Program-made: the position numbers and the translations under genes
Source: Actinomycetota bacterium
Lineage (GTDB): Bacteria; Actinomycetota; Actinomycetes; Nanopelagicales; Nanopelagicaceae
NCBI GenBank assembly: GCA_009705675.1
Contig: WLSX01000034.1
Location: 1-5,791, forward strand
Direction: 5' to 3'
DNA: 5,791 bases
Part shown: one piece after another, positions 1 through 5,791 of the stretch
How the letters are laid out: every line of letters begins with the position of its first letter
Position numbering within the stretch: the stretch's first letter is position 1
Notes under the pieces: generated by a model
Database searches by the model: none
What the model was told of the DNA's origin: nothing
The model's input: only the letters and a program-made list of their open reading frames with translations

Positions 1-793
1 CTCTGCCTGGATGCATAAAGCCTAAGGATGCGATCTGATCTTTATTCATAGATTGGAAACTTGCCGCAACCTTATGCACATTACTGGCAGATATTCTAGA
101 AAGATGAATCATATGTCGATCGTAATCATTTAATTCAAGGGCTGCGGCTGCAACAGTTGTGGCAGTACCTGCTACTGCAACCAAAGTTTTTGCAGTTGTA
201 ATTGGTACAACTGCAGCAGCTTGGGCGATCGCAATATCAATATCAACAATTGCTTGGGCAATCTGGGCCATCGATGGTGGCTGAGTATTTAAGTGGCGTT
301 CACTCATTCGAACACAGCCAATATTTACACTCTTTGCAAAATCTACCTTTTCACTTCCAAACACAAACTCAGTTGAGCCACCACCGATATCAACCACTAA
401 AAAAGGAGAATCACTTTGCCTTAACTCTTTTGTTGCGCCAATAAATGAAAGCTCTGCCTCTTCCTCACCTGGAATTACCTCAACCTCAATCCCTAAGATA
501 TCTCTAACACCATCAATAAATAAATTTCGGTTAGTTGCATCTCTAGTGGCACTTGTCGCACAGAATCTAATTTTTTCAACACCCTTACTTGCAATTTGAT
601 CTTTAAATAATCGAACTGCATTTAACGTTCGATCAATTGCATCTGGATTAAAGGCTTTATTTTGATCTACTCCTTGGCCAAGGCGAACAATCTCCATGGT
701 TCGTAAAACCTCTTTAAAATTATCCCCAGTAATATCGGCAATAAGTAATCGAATTGAGTTTGTTCCACAATCAATTGCGGCAACTCTGCTCAC
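1..793 (-). CDS. ppx: Exopolyphosphatase / pppGpp phosphatase family protein (Ppx/GppA), C-terminus cut by window edge
   Basis: This enzyme family removes terminal phosphate from inorganic polyphosphate and/or converts pppGpp to ppGpp in the cytoplasm. Translating the minus strand from a GTG at 793 gives 264 residues with no stop before the window edge; family members of this type have roughly 310-320, so about 50 residues lie outside. Signatures of the actin-like ATPase fold are all present: the N-terminal phosphate loop DCGTNSIRLL (8-17), ATSATRDA (79-86), GEEEAELSF (109-117, where Glu111 probably matches the catalytic Glu of E. coli Ppx), the second phosphate loop DIGGGSTEF (135-143), IGCVRMSE (158-165) and AGTATT (208-213). 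The GTG start is supported by a GAGGAG site 5 nt upstream and by a GTGA overlap with the stop of the DUF501 gene. The family is certain; the choice between polyphosphate and pppGpp as main substrate cannot be made from sequence. Confidence 0.95.
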   Translation of the reverse strand, partial: MSRVAAIDCGTNSIRLLIADITGDNFKEVLRTMEIVRLGQGVDQNKAFNPDAIDRTLNAVRLFKDQIASKGVEKIRFCATSATRDATNRNLFIDGVRDILGIEVEVIPGEEEAELSFIGATKELRQSDSPFLVVDIGGGSTEFVFGSEKVDFAKSVNIGCVRMSERHLNTQPPSMAQIAQAIVDIDIAIAQAAAVVPITTAKTLVAVAGTATTVAAAALELNDYDRHMIHLSRISASNVHKVAASFQSMNKDQIASLGFMHPGR

Positions 794-1350
794 TTACTCT
801 CCTCATTAATCAAATTAGTAATATCACTGCATGGTTTAGAAAGCCACCACTGACTTAATTTACTTAAAGCTTCATCCCCAAGTGGATTTACATCAACACC
901 TGCAGCCAGTGAGTGAGCAACAAGTGAGTGCAAACATTTAACTCGATCTGGCATTCCACCAGCAGTAATTCCATCAAGCTCAGGTGTTTGAATATCTTCT
1001 ACCTTAGCTAACGCTGATCTCGCCGCCTCATAATCAATATGCGCCGCTAGGTATTTACCGGCTAGCTCTGAGTCATTTAGTAATCGCTCATTCATCTCTG
1101 TCATCAAACCAGAGCTTTCTAAGGTTGAGATTGCACCGGTTAACTTCGGACAGGTTGCGTAGTAAAAAGTTGGAAATGGTGTGCCATCTGCCAATCTCGG
1201 CGGTGTTTGCACCACATCTGGCTGCCCACATGGGCAGCGGTGAGCGATTGCTGAAACATCCCTTGGAGATCTGCCAAGTTGGGCTGCAACTGTTTCTAGA
1301 TCTTTTTCACTTGGCTTTTCTGGCGTAAATGATGCTTCTGGTTTAACCAT
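790..1350 (-). CDS. DUF501 family protein, function unknown
   Basis: A 186-residue soluble protein with no signal peptide or membrane segment, recognisable as DUF501, which in Actinobacteria sits between ftsB and ppx (Rv1025 in M. tuberculosis). Two conserved blocks are visible: an N-terminal one around residues 37-68 with HRCPCG, PRLADGTPFPT and YYATCP, and a C-terminal one around 130-161 with AGGMPDRVKCLHSL, VAHSLAAG and NPLGDEAL. The middle is helical and variable. Cys39, Cys41, Cys67, Cys139, His141 and His146 all fall in these blocks and could form a metal site; this is inference, and no function has been assigned to the family that I know of. The start is the ATG one base after the ftsB stop (TAA-A-ATG). 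It has no Shine-Dalgarno sequence, so translation is probably coupled to ftsB. The stop overlaps the ppx start by 4 nt. Confidence 0.93.
   Translation of the reverse strand: MVKPEASFTPEKPSEKDLETVAAQLGRSPRDVSAIAHRCPCGQPDVVQTPPRLADGTPFPTFYYATCPKLTGAISTLESSGLMTEMNERLLNDSELAGKYLAAHIDYEAARSALAKVEDIQTPELDGITAGGMPDRVKCLHSLVAHSLAAGVDVNPLGDEALSKLSQWWLSKPCSDITNLINEESK
791..804 (-). promoter_or_regulatory. Strong ribosome binding site and coupled GTG start of ppx
   Basis: On the minus strand GAGGAG (804-799) lies 5 nt before the GTG codon (793-791). The GTG shares bases with the TGA stop of the upstream DUF501 gene (792-790), forming GTGA, the arrangement expected for translational coupling. This is the clearest Shine-Dalgarno sequence in the window and decides the ppx start; the site itself lies within the last DUF501 codons. 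Confidence 0.8.
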
Positions 1351-1351
1351 T

Positions 1352-1804
1352 TTATTGATTTACATTTGTACTAGTAATTGAAGAGATTAATCTTGAGTAC
1401 CACGGCAGACCTACTGGAAGTTGTTCGGAAACTTTTGTTTGCTCATTTGTATTCTCAATTGCATCATTTCCAACCACAATATATTGGCGCTCACCTGGAA
1501 AAACAAAATGTAATCTTGCTCTTGCTTGGCTTGCTACATACTCTGGATCATTCCATTGGGCTAATTCAGCGGCTGCTTTATCCAACATTGCTTGGTTATC
1601 GGCTAGCTGTGTTCGCAGTGAATTTATCTGTGCTTTCTGAGTGAAGTAATGCTGAATTGGAGGTGCAAGAGTTACTGCAAGTGCAAATAAAACAATTCCA
1701 ACAATTAAAGCTCGGTTAGATAAGCCACGTTTTTTTAACCCAGATTGAATTGTTTTACGTGAGGATGAAACTAGCCCGGCAGCAATAAATTTTCGACGGG
1801 CCAT
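1352..1804 (-). CDS. ftsB: Cell division protein FtsB/DivIC (septum formation initiator family)
   Basis: A 150-residue single-pass membrane protein of the divisome. FtsB/DivIC proteins form a complex with FtsL and FtsQ/DivIB at mid-cell and help activate septal peptidoglycan synthesis by FtsW/FtsI. The sequence shows a very basic cytoplasmic N-terminus (1-31, with RRK and KKRG), one transmembrane helix at about 32-50, a heptad-like coiled coil at about 51-83 (QINSLRTQLADNQAMLDKAA), and then the family's hallmark segment starting at WNDPEYVASQARARL (84-98) and continuing HFVFPGE (99-105). The tail after 110 is low in conserved features. Orientation is N-in, C-out by the positive-inside rule. 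The ATG start lies 9 nt after the eno stop with only AAGG very close to it, so coupling to eno is likely. The identity rests on domain order and on position between eno and DUF501, which is the standard actinobacterial location. Confidence 0.93.
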   Translation of the reverse strand: MARRKFIAAGLVSSSRKTIQSGLKKRGLSNRALIVGIVLFALAVTLAPPIQHYFTQKAQINSLRTQLADNQAMLDKAAAELAQWNDPEYVASQARARLHFVFPGERQYIVVGNDAIENTNEQTKVSEQLPVGLPWYSRLISSITSTNVNQ

Positions 1805-1813
1805 TACCTTGAC

Positions 1814-3134
<1,321 letters not shown>

Positions 3135-3779
3135 CTACCGTGCCTCATGTGCTTTAATCTGCGTAATTAGAGTTTTGGCTGCTCCTCGCAGGGCTGCCTC
3201 AGGATCCAAACCCTTATCTACCGCTTGTGAAATTAAACTAAGCAGTAATTCTCCAAATTGATCTTGATTCATCTCATCTGGAAGTTTTACTGATTCAGCT
3301 TTTGGTAACTGGTAATTAGATTTACTTGCTCGATAAAGCAGCTTTGAGACAAGTGGCAGCGCTGGTTGAGCAAGTGGCACCCCATCAATTGCAGAGGTTC
3401 TTCCCTTTTCAACCGCCTTTTGTGCTTCCCAGTTTTCTAAAACTTCACTACTACTGCCTACGACAGCATCTGAAAAAACATGTGGGTGGCGGCGGATTAA
3501 TTTATCTGCAACACCTTTAGCAACATCCTCGATATTAAATGGCTGTTTTTTATCTTCTTCGGCCATTCTTGAATGAAAGTAAACTTGAAGGAGTAAGTCA
3601 CCAAGCTCTTCTTGCATTGCATCACGGTCATTATCTTCAACTGCTTCAATAAACTCATATGACTCTTCAAGTAAGAATTTCAAAAGAGATAAATGATCTT
3701 GTTCGGCATCCCATGGACAACCACCAGGTGAACGGAGTTTGTCCATCACCTGCCTTAGCCTGATGAGTTCTGAGCTCAT
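3135..3779 (-). CDS. mazG: Nucleoside triphosphate pyrophosphohydrolase MazG
   Basis: Hydrolyses (d)NTPs to the monophosphate and pyrophosphate in the cytoplasm, cleaning damaged nucleotides from the pool; E. coli MazG also lowers ppGpp. The 214 residues begin with the family motif GGCPWDAEQDHLSL (19-32; the common QTH is QDH here). The Mg-binding helices follow: EESYE (38-42, the EExxE motif) and EELGDLL (57-63, with Glu58 and Asp61), then the conserved KLIRRHPHVF (93-102). The C-terminal half looks like a shrunken second MazG repeat: DQFGELL (173-179) replaces EELGDLL, so Glu becomes Gln and Asp becomes Glu, and no EExxE helix precedes it. It probably serves for dimerisation rather than catalysis. 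The first ATG is chosen because it gives the usual short lead before the CPWD motif; no Shine-Dalgarno sequence is visible. A 12-nt gap separates it from the lipoprotein gene upstream. Confidence 0.95.
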   Translation of the reverse strand: MSSELIRLRQVMDKLRSPGGCPWDAEQDHLSLLKFLLEESYEFIEAVEDNDRDAMQEELGDLLLQVYFHSRMAEEDKKQPFNIEDVAKGVADKLIRRHPHVFSDAVVGSSSEVLENWEAQKAVEKGRTSAIDGVPLAQPALPLVSKLLYRASKSNYQLPKAESVKLPDEMNQDQFGELLLSLISQAVDKGLDPEAALRGAAKTLITQIKAHEAR

Positions 3780-3791
3780 ATTAATTAAATA

Positions 3792-4403
3792 CTAAGGAGC
3801 TGGTGTTACGGCGCCGCTTGTTGCATCTGCTGCCTCAATGGTTGCGGTAGTTGGATCCCACTTACCGTATTTAGCATTTACAGTTACACCAAGTTTTGAA
3901 GCTGTGTCTGTTACCAACTTTGATACTTGAATAGCAGCCTCATCTTTAGTTAATCCAGTTGCGACTAAATCAGAGTTTAGACGGTCAGAAATAATTAATA
4001 TTCTTAAATAAGCGTCAAGATTTGAGTATGCAAGATTCGCACCAACTAGTGCGGCTGGTAGTCCGCTCTCACCACCAAGACGTGAAATTGCATCTGCTCT
4101 ACGAGCAGCAACATCTGCAGAAGTTACCGATAAATTTTTATCTAAAGCAACTTTATCTAAGACAACTTTTATAATTGCAAATTGAGCCTGATTGCGTAGT
4201 AATTCTGGGCCATCAATTAACTGCATTTGAGAAGTATCAACGCTCTTGCGAGCAGTTAAGATTTCATCAACAGACTTTTGAATATCACTAGATTTAATTT
4301 CTGTTTTACCAATACTTACGCCAGTTGTCATGCCGCCACAGCTTGTTACAAGCAAAGCAACTAGTAAGGTAGAAAGTACTTTCTTAATCAATTTCATCCT
4401 CAT
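3792..4403 (-). CDS. SurA N-terminal-domain-like secreted lipoprotein without a PPIase domain
   Basis: A 203-residue probable lipoprotein on the outer face of the membrane. The N-terminus has a basic start (MRMKLIKK), a hydrophobic stretch (9-19) and a lipobox VTSC with Cys22 as the predicted lipidated residue, followed by GG. The mature part resembles the N-terminal chaperone region of SurA/PrsA-type foldases: a short strand GVSIGKTEIKSSDIQKSV (28-45), then a set of amphipathic helices to about 172, and a closing VNAKYGKWDP (175-184), where actinobacterial relatives have a similar NPRFG-W block. No parvulin-type isomerase domain is present, and only an Ala/Thr/Pro-rich tail (185-203) follows. 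A role in folding exported proteins is inferred from the fold family; no substrate can be named. The start is ATG three bases after the mfd stop (TAG-AAA-ATG); a second in-frame ATG two codons on (4397) is equally possible. No clear Shine-Dalgarno sequence is present. Confidence 0.8.
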   Translation of the reverse strand: MRMKLIKKVLSTLLVALLVTSCGGMTTGVSIGKTEIKSSDIQKSVDEILTARKSVDTSQMQLIDGPELLRNQAQFAIIKVVLDKVALDKNLSVTSADVAARRADAISRLGGESGLPAALVGANLAYSNLDAYLRILIISDRLNSDLVATGLTKDEAAIQVSKLVTDTASKLGVTVNAKYGKWDPTTATIEAADATSGAVTPAP

Positions 4404-4406
4404 TTT

Positions 4407-5791
4407 CTATTTACTCTTGCTGTTGATAGTTGGTTGGATCAAAGTACGTAGCACTTCCTCTACCCACGTAAGGGTTGAAGTATTCCCTACCGATGCACTT
4501 TCTATCCAATTTGGACCACCAGGACGAGCAACTAAGAGGATTTGGCTGGCATTTTTATAGATTGATCCAGGGTATATACGAGCCAATCTTAATTGTGCAG
4601 ATTCTGGTAAAAATACTGGTGAGAGCCGTAAATTTTTCCCAGCAATAGCTATATCAGTTAAACCTAAATCTTTGGCAAATAAACGAAGAGATGCAACCGC
4701 TAGTAACTCTGTAGCTGGCTCTGGGAGTTGACCAAATCGATCTGTCATCTCCGAGGCAATCTCTGAAAGTGCAAGATCATCATGTGCATCTGCAATTCTT
4801 CGATACAAATCTAGACGCAATCTTTCTGATTCAATATATTCCACCGGCAGATGAGCATTAATTGGTAACTCAACTTTGCATTCATTATTTTTTGGTTTTT
4901 CATCAAAGTAGCCAGTTTTAAATTCATCTACTGCATCAGCAACCATTCTCATGTATAGATCAAAGCCAACCTCAGCTATATGACCAGACTGCTCACCACC
5001 TAGTAAGTTGCCAGCGCCACGAATTTCTAAATCTTTAAGCGCGACCTGCATACCCGCACCAAGATCTGTATTTGTTGCGATAGTAGTTAACCGATCATGA
5101 GCTAATTCAGTAATTGGTTGTTCGGTTGGATATAAAAAGTATGCATATGCTCGCTCTCGACTTCGGCCAACTCGACCTCGAAGTTGGTGTAATTGGGATA
5201 AGCCAAATAAATCAGATCGGTCAACAATTAAAGTATTCGCATTTGGAATATCAATACCGCTTTCGATAATTGTTGTGCAAAGTAATAAATCAAACTCACG
5301 ATTCCAAAAAGATAAAATTACTTCTTCTAACACCCGCTCATTCATCTGCCCATGAGCAATGCCAATTTTTATTCCGGGTACTAGTTTTTTAATCCTTTCA
5401 GATACAGATTCAATGCTCTCTACTCGATTATGAATAAAGAAAACTTGTCCGTCACGAAGTAGTTCTCTATGTATTGCCGCGCTTACTTGTTTTTCATCAT
5501 ATGGTCCAACATAGGTAAGAACTGGGTGACGTTCTTCAGGTGGGGTAGTTATATTAGACATCTCTCTAATCCCAGTTATTGCCATCTCTAAAGTTCTTGG
5601 AATTGGAGTTGCTGACATTGCAAGCACATCAACATTTGTTCTAGCTTTCTTCAACTCTTCTTTATGTTCAACACCAAATCGTTGCTCTTCATCTACTACC
5701 AGTAAGCCAAGATCTGAGAACTCAATATCTTTTGAAAGAAGCCGATGAGTGCCAATAACAACATCAACTGAGCCAGATTTAAGGCCAGCAA
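4407..5791 (-). CDS. mfd: Transcription-repair coupling factor Mfd, C-terminal part (5' end outside window)
   Basis: Mfd is a DNA translocase that pushes stalled RNA polymerase off lesions and recruits UvrA for nucleotide excision repair. The frame stays open to the right edge, giving 460 residues of a protein usually about 1150-1200 long; the UvrB-like, polymerase-interaction and first helicase motifs lie outside. Counting from the first full codon (5789-5787), I see GTHRLL (13-18), the Walker B box DEEQRFG (33-39), SATPIPRTL (59-67), VFFIHNR (116-122), IAHGQM (144-149), [12 protein letters not shown] (172-183) and motif [13 protein letters not shown] (199-209). The translocation motif follows in [20 protein letters not shown] (241-260). 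The D7 regulatory domain starts around [19 protein letters not shown] (315-333) and runs to the end at NSKSK. RecG shares the helicase core, but D7 and the gene order fix the call as Mfd. The TAG stop lies three bases before the lipoprotein start. Confidence 0.97.
   Translation of the reverse strand, partial: AGLKSGSVDVVIGTHRLLSKDIEFSDLGLLVVDEEQRFGVEHKEELKKARTNVDVLAMSATPIPRTLEMAITGIREMSNITTPPEERHPVLTYVGPYDEKQVSAAIHRELLRDGQVFFIHNRVESIESVSERIKKLVPGIKIGIAHGQMNERVLEEVILSFWNREFDLLLCTTIIESGIDIPNANTLIVDRSDLFGLSQLHQLRGRVGRSRERAYAYFLYPTEQPITELAHDRLTTIATNTDLGAGMQVALKDLEIRGAGNLLGGEQSGHIAEVGFDLYMRMVADAVDEFKTGYFDEKPKNNECKVELPINAHLPVEYIESERLRLDLYRRIADAHDDLALSEIASEMTDRFGQLPEPATELLAVASLRLFAKDLGLTDIAIAGKNLRLSPVFLPESAQLRLARIYPGSIYKNASQILLVARPGGPNWIESASVGNTSTLTWVEEVLRTLIQPTINSKSK

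Noticed and set aside
131..240. Repetitive-looking run of GCA/GCT/GTT-type triplets suggesting a simple repeat.
   Set aside because: It encodes the Ala/Val/Thr-rich segment around AGTATT in Ppx; the period is codon-based and the residues match the family.
202..444. Plus-strand 80-codon open frame rich in Gln, Leu and His.
   Set aside because: It lies antisense to the ppx reading frame, whose conserved motifs cover the same bases, and its composition is what the reverse of that Ala/Ile/Val-rich gene would give.
1125..1328. Plus-strand 67-codon open frame.
   Set aside because: It is antisense to the conserved N-terminal block of DUF501 and resembles no known protein.
1378..1644. Plus-strand 88-codon open frame rich in Leu.
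   Set aside because: It is antisense to ftsB; the leucine richness mirrors the coiled-coil codons of the real gene.
3326..3520. Plus-strand 64-codon open frame.
   Set aside because: It is antisense to mazG motifs and has no support of its own.
4330..4560. Plus-strand 76-codon open frame with a hydrophobic stretch that looks like a membrane segment.
   Set aside because: It is antisense to the signal peptide of the lipoprotein and the end of mfd. The hydrophobic stretch comes from AT-rich codons read backwards.
4407..5654. Treating the frame starting at 5654 as a complete 415-residue gene.
   Set aside because: The codon there is an internal TTG (Leu). The frame continues upstream to the window edge through the GTHRLL and DEEQRFG helicase motifs, so it is one partial mfd gene.

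Overview
The window is a compact, entirely minus-strand piece of an actinobacterial chromosome. Read in the direction of transcription (high to low coordinates), seven genes follow one another with almost no space between them: mfd (C-terminal part, cut by the right edge), a SurA-like lipoprotein, mazG, eno, ftsB/divIC, a DUF501 gene, and ppx/gppA (cut by the left edge). The gaps are 3, 12, 43, 9 and 1 nt, then a 4-nt overlap. I see no RNA gene, CRISPR array, insertion sequence, tRNA or terminator, and no gene-free stretch longer than 43 nt.

The gene order mfd-mazG-eno-ftsB-DUF501-ppx is characteristic of Actinobacteria; M. tuberculosis carries the same chain from mfd to ppx2. The DNA is AT-rich for that phylum: two lines counted by hand gave about 40 % GC. 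Lysine-rich proteins, frequent ATT/TTA/GAT codons and very short spacers fit a streamlined aquatic actinobacterium. The freshwater acI lineage (Nanopelagicales, such as Planktophila or Nanopelagicus) is my best guess. The lineage is inferred, not proven.

Region by region: 4407-5791 encodes the helicase C-terminal half and the D7 domain of the transcription-repair coupling factor Mfd. 3792-4403 encodes a secreted lipoprotein with a SurA-type chaperone domain and no isomerase domain. 3135-3779 encodes the nucleotide pyrophosphohydrolase MazG. 1814-3091 encodes a complete enolase with all catalytic and metal-binding residues. 1352-1804 encodes the divisome protein FtsB/DivIC. 790-1350 encodes DUF501, a conserved protein of unknown function. 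1-793 encodes most of an exopolyphosphatase/pppGpp phosphatase that starts at GTG.

The genes do not form one pathway; they look like a conserved housekeeping operon joining repair, nucleotide clean-up, glycolysis, division and polyphosphate/alarmone turnover. I did not find a new system. The least understood parts are DUF501 and the SurA-like lipoprotein.
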